From Streptomyces camelliae (lineage in GTDB: Bacteria > Actinomycetota > Actinomycetes > Streptomycetales > Streptomycetaceae), in NCBI RefSeq assembly GCF_027625935.1, contig NZ_CP115300.1, positions 4,526,001 to 4,590,000 on the forward strand: DNA of 64,000 nucleotides, read 5' to 3'. The translations under genes were made by a program, and so were the position numbers. Positions 26,547 through 37,022 of the stretch are shown here, one piece after another (the stretch's first letter is position 1; each line of letters starts with the position of its first letter). The notes under the pieces are model-generated. The model was not told the DNA's origin and ran no database searches. It saw only the letters and a list, made by a program, of their open reading frames with translations.

Positions 26547-27047
26547 ATGGCAGCTGAACAATTGGCCGACGGACCGCAGGACGGCGTCCCGCTGCCGCCC
26601 CCGCGTCCGCTCGACGCGATCGATCAGGACATCCTGAGAATCCTGCAGGCGGACGGCCGGGCCTCGATACGGTCGGTCGCGGAACGTGTCCACGTCTCGC
26701 GCGCCAACGCGTACGCGCGCATCAACCGGCTCGTCGAGGACGGGGTGATCCGCGGCTTCGGCGCGCGCGTGGACCACGAGCGGGCGGGGCACGGCACCTC
26801 GGCGTACATCACGCTGAAGATCGTCCAGAACACCTGGCGCACGGTCCGCGAGCAGCTCAGGCAGCTGCCCGGTGCCTCCCACATCGCCCTCGTGGGCGGC
26901 GACTTCGATGTGCTGCTGCTGGTGCACACGCCCGACAACAGGGCGCTGCGCGAGCTGGTGCTCACCCGGCTCCAGGCGATCCCCGAGGTGCTCAGCACGC
27001 GCACGCTGCTGGTGTTCGAGGAGGAGGACCTGGAGCCGGAGGCGTAA
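26547..27047 (+). CDS. bkdR: Lrp/AsnC-family regulator, probable BkdR
   Basis: 166 residues from the ATG at 26547. The helix-turn-helix is at about 24-80 (LDAIDQDILRILQADGRASI, VHVSRANAYARINRLVEDGV), followed by a RAM ligand-binding domain (TSAYITLKIVQNTW to LVGGDFDVLLLVHTPDNRALREL). Lrp-type regulators of bkd operons respond to branched-chain amino acids or their oxo acids. Divergence from bkdA copy 2 fits control of that operon. The 20-residue N-terminal extension is disordered in appearance. Confidence 0.9.
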   Translation: MAAEQLADGPQDGVPLPPPRPLDAIDQDILRILQADGRASIRSVAERVHVSRANAYARINRLVEDGVIRGFGARVDHERAGHGTSAYITLKIVQNTWRTVREQLRQLPGASHIALVGGDFDVLLLVHTPDNRALRELVLTRLQAIPEVLSTRTLLVFEEEDLEPEA

Positions 27048-27105
27048 AGGGGTGGGCCGGAGGCGCACAGGGGTGCGCTGGACGCGTGATCTTCGATGCC
27101 CTGTG

Positions 27106-27693
27106 TCAGTCCTGACGCAGGCCGGAGAAGACGAGCCGGACCACCGCGTCGGCCACCTCGCGGTCGCCGGCCCCGCTCGGGTCCGGCCGGTACCACTCCA
27201 CGATCGAGTTGATCATCCCGAAGACCAGCCGGGTGGCCAGGCGGACCTCGACATCGCCGCGTACGTCGCCGTCGGCGGCCGCTGCCTTCAGCAGTTCGGC
27301 GACCCGGTGGTCGAAGTCGCGCCGCCGCTCCAGCGCCCAGCGCTCGGTCTCGGTGTTGCCGCGCACACGCAGCAGCAGCGTGACGTACGGCAGCTCGCCT
27401 ATCAGGACCTCGACCATGCGGCGCACGACGTGCTCCAGCCGGTCGGCGGGCCGCCCCACGCGCGCGTGCTCCTCGTCCAGGATGGCGAACAGACCGTCCA
27501 GGGCACGGCTGACGGCCCGGCGAAGCAGCTCCTCCTTGCCGCTGACGTGGTGGTAGATCGAGGACTTGGAGATCCCGGCCGCCTTGGACAGGTGCTCCAT
27601 GGAGGTGCCGTCGTAACCGCGCTCGTTGAAGACCCGCACGGCGACGGACAGGAGCGTCTCCGGGGTGTACGTGTCGCGTCTGGCCGTGGTCAT
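27106..27693 (-). CDS. TetR-family regulator, probable PaaR
   Basis: 195 residues. The HTH at about 10-56 reads TLLSVAVRVFNERGYDGTSM and AGISKSSIYHHVSGKEELLR. The remaining helical ligand domain is of the TetR C-terminal type seen in phenylacetate regulators. Its start overlaps the stop of the paaH gene (ATGA), so it is made from the same transcript. The palindrome upstream of paaH recurs before paaA, so this protein is the natural candidate to repress both until phenylacetyl-CoA appears. Confidence 0.85.
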   Translation of the reverse strand: MTTARRDTYTPETLLSVAVRVFNERGYDGTSMEHLSKAAGISKSSIYHHVSGKEELLRRAVSRALDGLFAILDEEHARVGRPADRLEHVVRRMVEVLIGELPYVTLLLRVRGNTETERWALERRRDFDHRVAELLKAAAADGDVRGDVEVRLATRLVFGMINSIVEWYRPDPSGAGDREVADAVVRLVFSGLRQD

Positions 27694-29204
27694 GAGGCGC
27701 CCTCCCGCTTGTCGACGGCGTATGCGTGGCGGTAGAGCGCGAGCGAGGGCGCGTAGCGTCCGGACGGGTCGCGCTCGTGCATCTCGTCCAGGACGTCGAT
27801 CGCGAAGTCACGGCCGAGCCTGCGGTCCCATTCGAACGGGCCGAGCGGGTAGTTGACCCCGAGGCGCATGGCCGTGTCGATGTCCTCCTCGGTGGCCACG
27901 CCCTTGGCGACGGCGTCGTGGGCGAGGTCGATGATCCGGGCGACGGTGCGCGCGACGATCATGCCGGGGATGTCGCCGATGACGCTGACGTCCTTGCCGA
28001 GCGCCTGGAACAGGCCGGTGGCCTCGGTGAGGGTCCGCGGCGAGGTGTCGTGGCCGGCGGACAGGGCGATGCGGGTGGCCGTGCGGTAGTCGAGGGCGAG
28101 GTCGAAGTAGACGACGTCCCGGAACTCCACAGAGGTCTGACCGTCGGCGAGGACCAGCTGGCCGCCGCCGGGCAGCACCAGGCGCGTGCCGTTGTCCTCG
28201 TCCTCCTCGCGGACCTGGATGCCCGCCTCCCGGATCAGCGCGAGCAGTTCGGCGGCGGGGCCGAGGTCGCCCTCGGCGACGACGTACGCGGGCGGCTGCT
28301 CCTTGTCGGCGGTGTGCGGTTCGGCCCGCTCGGCGCCCTCGGCGTAGTCGTACCAGCCGTGCCCGCTCTTGCGGCCGAGGCGGCCGGACTCCACCAGCCT
28401 GCGCTGCGCGAGGGAGGGCGTGAAGCGCACGTCCTGGAAGAAGGACTGCCACACCGAGTGCGTCACCGACTCGTTGACGTCCTGTCCGATCAGGTCGGTC
28501 AGCTCGAAGGCGCCCATCTTGAAGCCGCCGGAACCGCGCAGCACCGCGTCGATGGTGGCCGGGTCGGCCGCCTGGGCCTCGTAGACGGCGAACGCCTCGG
28601 CGTAGAACGGCCGGGCGATCCGGTTGACGATGAAGCCCGGGGTGTCCGCGCAGGCCACCGGGGTCTTGCCCCAGGCGCGGGCGGTCTCGTACGCGCGCGT
28701 GGCCGACGTGACGTCGGTGGCGAACCCGGAGACGACCTCGACGAGCGGCAGCAGCGGGGCCGGGTTGAAGAAGTGCAGGCCGACGAAGCGGCCGGGATGG
28801 CGCAGGGCGCCGCCGATGGCCGTCACCGACAGCGAGGAGGTGTTGGTGGCGAGCAGGCAGTCCTCGGCGACGATGTCCTCCAGTTCGCCGAAGAGCTGCT
28901 GTTTGACGTCCAGCCGCTCCAGGACTGCCTCCACGACCAGCGCACAGTCGGCCAGCTCGGTGAGGCTGTCCACGGGCTTCAGACGGTCGTGGGCGGCGTC
29001 CCGCTGGGCGGCGCCGAGCTTGCCCTTGGCGACGAGCCGGTCGAGGCGGGCGCCGATCTCTTCGGCCGCGTCCCGTGCGCGCCCGGCGACGGCGTCGTAG
29101 AGCCGCACCGGGTGGCCGGCGACCAGCGCGACCTGGGCGATGCCCTGGCCCATGGTGCCGGTGCCGACGACGGCCACGGGGCTGCTGAGGTCGAGTGCTG
29201 TCAT
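27690..29204 (-). CDS. paaH: 3-hydroxyacyl-CoA dehydrogenase, PaaH type
   Basis: 504 residues. The N-terminal NAD-binding domain starts VAVVGTGTMGQGIAQVALVAG, and the catalytic His is in FVGLHFFNPAPL. The first 3HCDH C-terminal domain has DTPGFIVNRIARPFY. A second 3HCDH domain follows near 400-500 (GMIVARTVARIIDLAHDAV, NYPLGPFEWDRRLG). This length and double C-terminal domain are typical of PaaH, which oxidises 3-hydroxyadipyl-CoA late in phenylacetate breakdown. It is divergent from paaN and coupled to the TetR gene. Confidence 0.88.
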   Translation of the reverse strand: MTALDLSSPVAVVGTGTMGQGIAQVALVAGHPVRLYDAVAGRARDAAEEIGARLDRLVAKGKLGAAQRDAAHDRLKPVDSLTELADCALVVEAVLERLDVKQQLFGELEDIVAEDCLLATNTSSLSVTAIGGALRHPGRFVGLHFFNPAPLLPLVEVVSGFATDVTSATRAYETARAWGKTPVACADTPGFIVNRIARPFYAEAFAVYEAQAADPATIDAVLRGSGGFKMGAFELTDLIGQDVNESVTHSVWQSFFQDVRFTPSLAQRRLVESGRLGRKSGHGWYDYAEGAERAEPHTADKEQPPAYVVAEGDLGPAAELLALIREAGIQVREEDEDNGTRLVLPGGGQLVLADGQTSVEFRDVVYFDLALDYRTATRIALSAGHDTSPRTLTEATGLFQALGKDVSVIGDIPGMIVARTVARIIDLAHDAVAKGVATEEDIDTAMRLGVNYPLGPFEWDRRLGRDFAIDVLDEMHERDPSGRYAPSLALYRHAYAVDKREGAS

Positions 29205-29253
29205 GTGCGCGATCCTCCCGCACGGGGTTTTCCACAGATGCGGCGGTCCCCCT

Positions 29254-29274
29254 TGTCCCGACCGATCGTTCGGT
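29254..29274. promoter_or_regulatory. Operator in the paaH-paaN divergent promoter
   Basis: The core palindrome ACCGATCGTTCGGT is at 29261-29274, and the 7 bases before it (TGTCCCG) are also shared with the reverse-strand site at 34377-34397, giving 21 identical bases. A candidate PaaR/TetR binding site. Confidence 0.75.
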
Positions 29275-29363
29275 TACTCTAGCTCTGACCGTCTCATCCC
29301 GCTGCTCTTTCTGCCAGGCCGTGAACTCGACGAAGAGTTCCCCAGACGAGGAGTTGGTCCCGC

Positions 29364-31070
29364 ATGGCCGCCGAACTGTCCGTGCCCGATCTGATCGCGA
29401 AGCACCGGCCCACTCTGGACCAGGCGCTGGAAGCGATCCGTACGCGCGCGTACTGGTCCCCGCACCCCGAGCACCCGAAGGCCTACGGCGAGAACGGCAG
29501 CCTGGACGCGGCGGCCGGCAAGGCCGCGTTCGACGCCGTGCTGAACACCCGCCTGGACCTCGGCCAGCCCGGCACGGACGACTGGACGGGCGGCGAGGTC
29601 TCGCCGTACGGCATCGAGCTGGGCGTTACGTACCCGCACGCGGACGCGGACGTGCTGCTGCCCGCGTTGAAGGCCGGTCAGCGCGCCTGGCGGGACGCCG
29701 GCCCGGAGACGCGCGCGGTGGTCTGTCTGGAGATCCTCAAGCGGATCAGCGACCGGACGCACGAGTTCGCGCACGCCGTCATGCACACCAGCGGCCAGGC
29801 CTTCATGATGGCGTTCCAGGCGGGCGGCCCGCACGCCCAGGACCGCGGCCTGGAGGCGGTGGCCTACGCGTACGCGGAGCAGGTCCGCACACCGGACGCG
29901 GCCGAGTGGACCAAGCCCCAGGGCAAGAAGGACCCGCTGGCCCTCACCAAGCGGTTCACGCCGGTCCCGCGCGGCATCGCCCTGCTCATCGGCTGCAACA
30001 CCTTCCCGACCTGGAACGGCTTCCCGGGTCTGTTCGCCTCCCTCGCCACCGGCAACGCGGTCCTGGTCAAGCCCCACCCGCGCGCGGTGCTGCCGCTCGC
30101 TCTCACCGTCCAGGTCGCCCGGGACGTGCTGGCCGGAGCCGGCTTCGACCCGAACCTGGTGGCGCTGGCCGCCGAGCGCCCCGGCGAGGGCATCGCCAAG
30201 ACCCTGGCCACCCGCCCCGAGATCCGGATCATCGACTACACCGGCTCGACGTCCTTCGGCGACTGGCTGGAGGCCAACGCCCGCCAGGCGCAGGTCTACA
30301 CGGAGAAGGCCGGCGTCAACACGGTGCTCGTGCACTCCACGGACGACTACAAGGGCATGCTGGCCAACCTGGCGTTCTCGCTGTCGCTGTACAGCGGCCA
30401 GATGTGCACCACCCCGCAGAACCTGCTCGTCCCCCGCGACGGCATCCGCACCGACGCGGGCTCCAAGACCTTCGACGAGTTCACCGCCGACCTCGCCCGC
30501 GCGGTCGACGGCCTCCTCGGCGACGACGCGCGCGCGAACGCCCTGCTGGGCGCGATCGTCAACCCGGACGTCAAGGCCCGCCTGGAAGCCGCGGCCGGCC
30601 TCGGCGAAGTGGCCCTCGCCTCCCGGGAGATCACCAACCCCGACTTCCCGGACGCGGTCGTGCGCACCCCCGTCATCGTCAAGCTGGACGGCGCGCGGAA
30701 ATACTGGGAGGGGGCCGACGACCAGGCCGCCTACATGAGCGAGTGCTTCGGCCCCGTCTCCTTCGCCGTCGCGGTCGACTCGGCCGCCGACGCCGTGGAG
30801 CTGCTGCGCCGTACGGTCCGCGAGAAGGGCGCGATGACGGTCGGCGCCTACACCACCGACCCCGAGGTCGAGCGGGCCGTCGAGGAGGCCTGCCTGGAGG
30901 AGGCGGCCCAGCTGTCCCTCAACCTGACCGGCGGGGTGTACGTCAACCAGACCGCCGCCTTCTCCGACTTCCACGGCTCGGGCGGCAACCCGGCGGCGAA
31001 CGCGGCCCTCACCGACGGCGCGTTCGTGGCCAGCCGGTTCCGGGTCGTCGAGGTGCGCCGGGAGGCCTAG
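29364..31070 (+). CDS. paaN: Phenylacetate degradation aldehyde dehydrogenase PaaN (PaaN_2 type)
   Basis: 568 residues from the ATG at 29364 with AGGAG upstream (GACGAGGAGTTGGTCCCGC). It belongs to the aldehyde dehydrogenase fold, with the nucleotide-binding region around NTFPTWNGFPGLFASLATGN and the probable active-site Cys in LYSGQMCTTPQNL. It lacks the C-terminal MaoC hydratase domain of the fused PaaZ enzyme, so it matches the stand-alone PaaN_2 branch. It should oxidise the semialdehyde formed after ring opening. Its stop codon overlaps that of the convergent methyltransferase gene (CTAG). Confidence 0.88.
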   Translation: MAAELSVPDLIAKHRPTLDQALEAIRTRAYWSPHPEHPKAYGENGSLDAAAGKAAFDAVLNTRLDLGQPGTDDWTGGEVSPYGIELGVTYPHADADVLLPALKAGQRAWRDAGPETRAVVCLEILKRISDRTHEFAHAVMHTSGQAFMMAFQAGGPHAQDRGLEAVAYAYAEQVRTPDAAEWTKPQGKKDPLALTKRFTPVPRGIALLIGCNTFPTWNGFPGLFASLATGNAVLVKPHPRAVLPLALTVQVARDVLAGAGFDPNLVALAAERPGEGIAKTLATRPEIRIIDYTGSTSFGDWLEANARQAQVYTEKAGVNTVLVHSTDDYKGMLANLAFSLSLYSGQMCTTPQNLLVPRDGIRTDAGSKTFDEFTADLARAVDGLLGDDARANALLGAIVNPDVKARLEAAAGLGEVALASREITNPDFPDAVVRTPVIVKLDGARKYWEGADDQAAYMSECFGPVSFAVAVDSAADAVELLRRTVREKGAMTVGAYTTDPEVERAVEEACLEEAAQLSLNLTGGVYVNQTAAFSDFHGSGGNPAANAALTDGAFVASRFRVVEVRREA

Positions 31071-31834
31071 GAAGAAGCCCGGGAGTCCGTGGATGCGCCC
31101 CCGGTGACGCTCCAGTGGTACAGCGTCATCGCCACGCTGGTGGCCAGGTTGTAGCTGGAGACCTGGGGGCGCATCGGCAGGGACAGCAGATGGTCGGCAC
31201 GCGCGCGCAGTGCGACGGACAGTCCGCTGCGCTCGGAACCGAAGGCGAGGACGGCGTCGTCCGGCAGCTTCACGCCCCGGATGTCGTCACCCTCTGGATC
31301 CAGCGCGAACACCGGCCCCGGGGGCAGCTCGTCGACGCCGAGGCGCTCCACGGCGGTCGCGAAGTGCAGCCCGGCGCCGCCGCGCACCACGGTGGGGTGC
31401 CACGGGTCGAGCGTGCCCGTGGTGACCACCCCGGTCGCCCCGAAACCGGCGGCCAGCCGGATCACGGCACCGGCGTTGCCGAGGTTGCGGGGGTTGTCCA
31501 GGACCACGACGGGCGCGGTGCGCGGGGTACGGGCGAGCGTGCGCAGATTGGCCTCGCGGGACGGCCGTACGGCGAGCGCGGCCACCCCGGTCGGGTGGGG
31601 CCGCGGCACGAGCGAGGCGTACGTCTGCGCGGGCACCTCGATGAGCAGCGCGTCCAGCGCGTCCCGCACGTCCCCGGCCAGCTCTCCGGCCAGCGCGAGC
31701 GCGGCCGCCCGGTCGGTGGTGACCGCCACCGGTACCTCGGCCCCGAAGCGCAGCGCATGCTTCAGGGCATGGAAGCCGTCGAGCAGCACAGCACTGCCGG
31801 CGTGCTCGCGCCAGCGGGTCAGCGGGTCGGTCAT
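31067..31834 (-). CDS. SpoU/TrmH-family RNA 2'-O-methyltransferase
   Basis: 255 residues. The knotted methyltransferase signatures are all present: motif 1 DNPRNLGNAGAVIRLA, motif 2 VLAFGSERSGLS, and motif 3 LPMRPQVSSYNLATSVAMTLY. An N-terminal substrate-binding region of about 95 residues precedes the catalytic domain. It methylates a ribose of tRNA or rRNA; the target cannot be told from sequence alone. Resistance-type rRNA methyltransferases share this fold, but nothing nearby supports such a role. Confidence 0.9.
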   Translation of the reverse strand: MTDPLTRWREHAGSAVLLDGFHALKHALRFGAEVPVAVTTDRAAALALAGELAGDVRDALDALLIEVPAQTYASLVPRPHPTGVAALAVRPSREANLRTLARTPRTAPVVVLDNPRNLGNAGAVIRLAAGFGATGVVTTGTLDPWHPTVVRGGAGLHFATAVERLGVDELPPGPVFALDPEGDDIRGVKLPDDAVLAFGSERSGLSVALRARADHLLSLPMRPQVSSYNLATSVAMTLYHWSVTGGASTDSRASS

Positions 31835-31884
31835 GCGATGAACCCTACGCGGCCCCCACGGCCCCCTACACGGCCCCGACGCCC

Positions 31885-33102
31885 CTACACGGCCTCCACC
31901 CGGCCCTTGGCGACGTGCTCGTCCTCCTCCGCTGAGCGCGGTGCGGGCACCGTACGCACCCCGCGCCGCACGACCCGCACACGCGCGCGTGCCGCCAGCG
32001 CGCCCAGCCGGCGCAGGAAGGACGTCGGCAGGAAGACCGCGTCCGCGGTGATCATCGCCAGCGAGAAGAACGGCAGACCGAGGACGACCGCGATCACCGA
32101 GTGCTCGATCATCAGCAGCACCAGCAGGACGTTCTTGACCCGCCGGTTGAACAGGGTGAACGGAAAGGCGACCTGCACCATGACCGTCCCGTAGGCCACG
32201 ACCATCATGATCGTGCCGCTGGAGGACATGAGATCGGCGAGACCGGGCCACGGCGAGAAGTAGTCCAGGTGGAGCGGGTAGTAGACGGCCGTGCCGTCCT
32301 GCCAGCGCGAGCCCTGGATCTTGTACCAGCCCGCTGTCGCGTAGATCAGGCACGCCTCCGCCATGATCACGACCAGGGCACCGTTGTGCAGGATGTTGGC
32401 GACGACGTCCAGCAGGATCTTCGGGTCCCGCGCCTTCGCCCAGCGATCCACGGCCCACCACAGGGCGAGTCCCACCAGGGCCGTCCACAGCAGCGCGGGG
32501 ATCAGCCAGCCGTTGTCGAACCGGCCGGTGACCGTCGCGAGCACGAGCGCCAGGCCCAGCACCGCCCACAGGACCGGTCCGACCAGGTCGGCGGGAACCC
32601 GCTCCCCACGCGCGCGTGCCGCCTCTGCCCGCTCCGCCCGCCGCGCGTCCAGCGACCACACCTGACCGCAGCGCGTGAACACGAGATAGAAGGACATCAG
32701 GTGCAGGACGTTGTCGCCGCCGTCGCCGACGAAGACACTGCGGTTCTGCAGCGACAGCACGCCCACCATGAACAGCACGGACGCCGTCCGGGTCCGCCAG
32801 CCGAGCAGCAGCGCGGCGCTGGCGAGGAGCGCCAGCAGATAGAAGCACTCGAACCAGAGCTGCGTGTCGGACCAGAGCAGGGCCGTGAAGGCGTGATTGT
32901 CGGCGGTCAGCTCCCTGGCGAGGTTCCAGCCCCACGGCCCGGTGGGGCCGTACAGCTCCTGCCGGTGCGGGAACTCGCGCAGCAGGAACAGCAGCCAGGT
33001 CCCGGCGAACCCGATGCGGATCACGGCGCTCTGGTACGGCCCGAGCGCGGACCCGGTGACCCGGGCGATCCCACGCGAGAGAGTCAGGGAGAGACGGTTC
33101 AC
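31885..33102 (-). CDS. HTTM-domain membrane protein (vitamin K-dependent carboxylase-like)
   Basis: 405 residues from a GTG at 33102 whose GTGA overlaps the upstream gene stop. Several hydrophobic segments and motifs such as [11 protein letters not shown] and [13 protein letters not shown] place it in the HTTM family related to the membrane part of gamma-glutamyl carboxylase. Bacterial members have no established reaction. It is encoded in one operon with a DUF5819 protein, a pairing seen in other actinomycetes. A Lys/Arg-rich tail ends the protein. Confidence 0.8.
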   Translation of the reverse strand: MNRLSLTLSRGIARVTGSALGPYQSAVIRIGFAGTWLLFLLREFPHRQELYGPTGPWGWNLARELTADNHAFTALLWSDTQLWFECFYLLALLASAALLLGWRTRTASVLFMVGVLSLQNRSVFVGDGGDNVLHLMSFYLVFTRCGQVWSLDARRAERAEAARARGERVPADLVGPVLWAVLGLALVLATVTGRFDNGWLIPALLWTALVGLALWWAVDRWAKARDPKILLDVVANILHNGALVVIMAEACLIYATAGWYKIQGSRWQDGTAVYYPLHLDYFSPWPGLADLMSSSGTIMMVVAYGTVMVQVAFPFTLFNRRVKNVLLVLLMIEHSVIAVVLGLPFFSLAMITADAVFLPTSFLRRLGALAARARVRVVRRGVRTVPAPRSAEEDEHVAKGRVEAV

Positions 33103-34037
33103 CGCACACCCCCGGCGGCCTCGTCGGCGGTCACGGTCCACCAGGGCAGCAGGCGGTAGACAGGCTGGTCGGACACGCGCTCAGGGCTCCACTTCGGCGG
33201 CTGCACATTGGTCGTGCTGGAGCGGACCTGCACCCGCTGTATGACGCCCAGCTTGTCCGGCGGATCGTTCCGGTACAGCCGCATCACCACGATCCGGCGC
33301 AGGTACTGCTCGGACAGGGAGCCCCGCATGCCCACGGGCCGGTTGTCGACGCCGTGCGTGGCAGTGAAGAAGTCCCAGGCCCGGCGCAGCTCGTTCTGCT
33401 GCGTGTGGCTGGGCGCCAGGTTGCCGTCGATGGCGGCGCCGTCCTGGGCGGACAGATCGATCCACCCGGTGGTGCGCAGCTCTCCGTCCTTCGTCCGCGC
33501 CTCGGCGCGCACCTGGACGGCGATGTTCTGCTGCAGCGGGTTCGGGGCGAACAGCTTCCAGTTCTGCTCGAACTCCGGGTACACCCACTCCTCGACCGCC
33601 TTGCCGTGCTGCTTCGTCACCGTGTTCGCCGGGGCGAGGCTGAGGAACACCATCAGCAGATGCACACAGGCGGCCACCCCGACCACGGCGAGCGCCAGCG
33701 CCGCGCCGACCTGGTAGCGGGGGGAGAGGGCGGCCACACCGGTACGGGGCTCGGCGGGCGGCGACGCGGGGACGTCAGGCCGACCGGCCGTGCCCGGCCG
33801 GTCGGGGTCCTCAGGTCCGGCAGCCATGCCTGTCCGGTCGGGATCCTCAGGCCCGGCAGCCATGCCCGGCCGGGGGGAGGCGTCCGGGGCCGTCCGGGCC
33901 GACGCACCGCGACCGTCACCCCGGTCGTTCCCTTCCCGGTCGCCGGCGTCGTGGGCCGAAGGTTCGTCCGGGAGACGCGCCCCGGCCGGCCCGCCGGGGC
34001 CCGACCGGGCCCCCGGGTCCTCGTCGTACGCGTCCAT
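33099..34037 (-). CDS. DUF5819-family membrane protein
   Basis: 312 residues from the ATG at 34037. The first 115 residues are hydrophilic Asp/Gly/Pro-rich sequence with an internal duplication (AAGPEDPDR twice). One membrane helix lies near 120-142 ([20 protein letters not shown]). The outer domain has [20 protein letters not shown] and [14 protein letters not shown], typical of DUF5819. It is translationally coupled to the HTTM gene and the two products probably form a complex; the function is unknown. Confidence 0.8.
   Translation of the reverse strand: MDAYDEDPGARSGPGGPAGARLPDEPSAHDAGDREGNDRGDGRGASARTAPDASPRPGMAAGPEDPDRTGMAAGPEDPDRPGTAGRPDVPASPPAEPRTGVAALSPRYQVGAALALAVVGVAACVHLLMVFLSLAPANTVTKQHGKAVEEWVYPEFEQNWKLFAPNPLQQNIAVQVRAEARTKDGELRTTGWIDLSAQDGAAIDGNLAPSHTQQNELRRAWDFFTATHGVDNRPVGMRGSLSEQYLRRIVVMRLYRNDPPDKLGVIQRVQVRSSTTNVQPPKWSPERVSDQPVYRLLPWWTVTADEAAGGVR
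33798..33869 (-). repeat. Two 36-bp tandem repeats in the DUF5819 gene
   Basis: Units at 33798-33833 and 33834-33869 differ at few bases and encode a duplicated 12-residue Pro/Asp/Gly segment in the disordered cytoplasmic region. Confidence 0.85.
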
Positions 34038-34334
34038 GTCCGTCCCGTCCCCCGTCTCGGCTCGGTCGTCTCGGTTCCGTCGTTCGGTTCCGTGGCCGGC
34101 ACGGCGGCCGGCTCGGTGCGGCGGCACCCTTGCCCAGCGCCACACGATTCACCCACGCCACTGTGCGGCGTCCGCACGGAACGGTACTCAGAGCCGGCCA
34201 CCGGGCGCAGCCCCGGGTACGGGCCGACCTCGTGGTCCTCACCACGCCGCAGGGCACCGGAATCCGGCCGTACCCGGCCGTACCGGCCTCCGCCGGGGTT
34301 GTCCACAGGCCGGCGCCCGAGTTTTCCACAGCGG

Positions 34335-34363
34335 TTGACACCCACATCGGCCCGGCACACCAT
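34335..34363 (+). promoter_or_regulatory. Probable paaA promoter
   Basis: TTGACA (34335-34340) and CACCAT (34358-34363) are separated by 17 nt. The operator palindrome begins 14 nt downstream of the -10, overlapping the expected transcription start, as expected for repression. Confidence 0.5.
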
Positions 34364-34376
34364 TGATGTCGCACGG

Positions 34377-34397
34377 ACCGAACGATCGGTCGGGACA
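34377..34397. promoter_or_regulatory. Operator upstream of paaABCDE
   Basis: ACCGAACGATCGGT (34377-34390) followed by CGGGACA: the exact reverse complement of 29254-29274 over 21 bases. A candidate site for the TetR regulator at 27106-27693. Confidence 0.78.
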
Positions 34398-34433
34398 GAG
34401 CCCACCGCAGAGCCCGAGGTCAGGGGGACCGCA

Positions 34434-35473
<1,040 letters not shown>

Positions 35474-35477
<4 letters not shown>

Positions 35478-35761
35478 GCACCACCGACTGGCCCCTGTGG
35501 GAGGTCTTCGTGCGCTCCCGGCGCGGCCTCTCCCACACCCACGCCGGCAGCCTGCACGCCCCGGACGCCGAGCTGGCCCTGCGCAACGCCCGCGACCTGT
35601 ACACCCGGCGCGGCGAAGGCGTCTCCATCTGGGTCGTCCCGGCCGCCGCGATCACCGCGTCCTCGCCGGACGAGAAGGACCCGTTCTTCGAACCGGCCGC
35701 CGACAAGCCCTACCGCCACCCGACCTTCTACGAGATCCCGGAAGGGGTGAAGCACCTGTGA
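35474..35761 (+). CDS. paaB: Phenylacetyl-CoA epoxidase subunit PaaB
   Basis: 95 residues, starting in an ATGA overlap with paaA. The signature [26 protein letters not shown] and the end [10 protein letters not shown] are those of PaaB, the small subunit that bridges PaaAC heterodimers into the full complex. It has no catalytic residues of its own. Confidence 0.96.
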
Positions 35762-36489
35762 CCGCCACCCCCGCCACCGTCGCGGTGACCGCCGCGCTCG
35801 CCCTCGGCGACGACGCCCTGGTGCTCTCCCACCGGCTGGGGGAGTGGGCCGGCCACGCCCCCGTACTGGAGGAGGAGGTCGCCCTCGCCAACATCGCCCT
35901 CGACCTCCTCGGCCAGGCCCGGGTGCTGCTGTCACTGGCCGGCGACGAGGACGAACTGGCCTACCTGCGCGAGGAGCGGTCCTTCCGCAACCTCCAGCTG
36001 GTGGAACAGCCGGGTGGCGACTTCGCGCACACCATCGCCCGCCAGCTGTACTTCTCCACCTACCAACACCTGCTCTACGCCGAACTCGCCGCCGGGGACG
36101 GAGCGTTCGCCCCCCTCGCCGCGAAGGCCGTGAAGGAGGTGGCCTACCACCGAGACCACGCGGAGCAGTGGACCCTCAGACTGGGCGACGGCACGGAGAC
36201 GAGCCACGAGCGGATGCGGCGGGCGTGCGACGCGCTGTGGCGGTTCACCGGCGAGATGTTCCAGCCGGTGGAAGGCCTGGACACCGTCGACTGGCCGGAG
36301 CTGGAGGCCCGGTGGCTCCAGTCCGTCACCGACGTCCTCGGCCGGGCCACGCTCCCCCTCCCCGAAGGACCGCGCACCGGCGCCTGGTCGGCGGGCGCCG
36401 GCCGGCAGGGCCTGCACACCGAGCCGTTCGGGCGGATGCTCGCCGAGATGCAGCATCTGCACCGCAGCCACCCGGGGGCGACATGGTGA
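35758..36489 (+). CDS. paaC: Phenylacetyl-CoA epoxidase structural subunit PaaC
   Basis: 243 residues from a GTG in a GTGA overlap with paaB. Helical ferritin-like protein with LGDDALVLSHRLGEWAGHAP, NIALDLLGQAR and EVAYHRDHAEQW. PaaC is the non-catalytic partner of PaaA and keeps only part of the diiron ligand set. It is required for activity of the epoxidase. Confidence 0.95.
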   Translation: MTATPATVAVTAALALGDDALVLSHRLGEWAGHAPVLEEEVALANIALDLLGQARVLLSLAGDEDELAYLREERSFRNLQLVEQPGGDFAHTIARQLYFSTYQHLLYAELAAGDGAFAPLAAKAVKEVAYHRDHAEQWTLRLGDGTETSHERMRRACDALWRFTGEMFQPVEGLDTVDWPELEARWLQSVTDVLGRATLPLPEGPRTGAWSAGAGRQGLHTEPFGRMLAEMQHLHRSHPGATW

Positions 36490-37022
36490 CCGCCACCGCC
36501 CTGGAAGCGGAACTGCTGGAGCTGGCCGGCTCGGTGCCCGACCCCGAACTGCCCGTGCTCACCCTGCGGGAGCTGGGCGTCCTGCGCGCGGTGCACGTCG
36601 AGGACGGCGACACGGTCGAGGTCGACCTGACCCCCACCTACACCGGCTGCCCCGCCATCGAGGCGATGACCCTCGACATCGAGCGGATCCTGCGCGCCCA
36701 CGGCATGCGCGAGGTCACGGTCCGCACGGTCCTCGCACCCGCCTGGTCCACCGACGACATCACCCCCGAAGGCCGCCGCAAACTCCGGGAGTTCGGCATA
36801 GCTCCCCCGCGAGTGCGCGCCGGCTCCGGCCCGGTGCCGCTCGCCCTCGGCCCGACCCGCACGGTCGCGGCGGAGCGCGCCGAGGATCCGGACCCGGTCC
36901 GCTGCCCGCACTGCGGCTCCGCCGAGACGGAGCTGCTGAGCAGGTTCTCCTCCACCGCCTGCAAGGCGCTGCGCCGCTGTCTGTCCTGCCGTGAACCGTT
37001 CGACCACTTCAAGGAGTTGTGA
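36483..37022 (+). CDS. paaD: Phenylacetate degradation protein PaaD (MIP18/DUF59 family)
   Basis: 179 residues from the ATG at 36483; a GTG at 36486 is equally placed. The N-terminal DUF59 domain has VPDPELPVLTLRELGVLR and the conserved Cys in TYTGCPAIEAM. The C-terminus is a zinc-ribbon-like pair CPHCG / CLSC. PaaD is thought to help assemble the iron centres of the epoxidase. It overlaps both neighbours. Confidence 0.93.
   Translation: MVTATALEAELLELAGSVPDPELPVLTLRELGVLRAVHVEDGDTVEVDLTPTYTGCPAIEAMTLDIERILRAHGMREVTVRTVLAPAWSTDDITPEGRRKLREFGIAPPRVRAGSGPVPLALGPTRTVAAERAEDPDPVRCPHCGSAETELLSRFSSTACKALRRCLSCREPFDHFKEL

Larger units (their letters stand above)
34038..34433. other. Divergent promoter region, DUF5819 gene / paaA
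   Basis: 396 bp without a gene. The right-hand third is the paaA control region: GTTTTCCACAG at 34321 (also found at 29227 in the other paa promoter), a probable promoter at 34335-34363 and the operator at 34377-34397. TTGTCCACA at 34299-34307 matches a DnaA box. Confidence 0.6.

Noticed and set aside
31067..31834. Ribosomal resistance methyltransferase
   Set aside because: The fold is shared with housekeeping TrmH enzymes and there is no cluster context for resistance.
29195..32194. Very long open frames on the strand opposite or in other frames of known genes (for example 29195-32194 and 19404-22325)
   Set aside because: They are Arg/Pro/Gly-rich translations produced by high third-position GC. 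They cross gene boundaries and match no family, while the genes beneath them have clear motifs.
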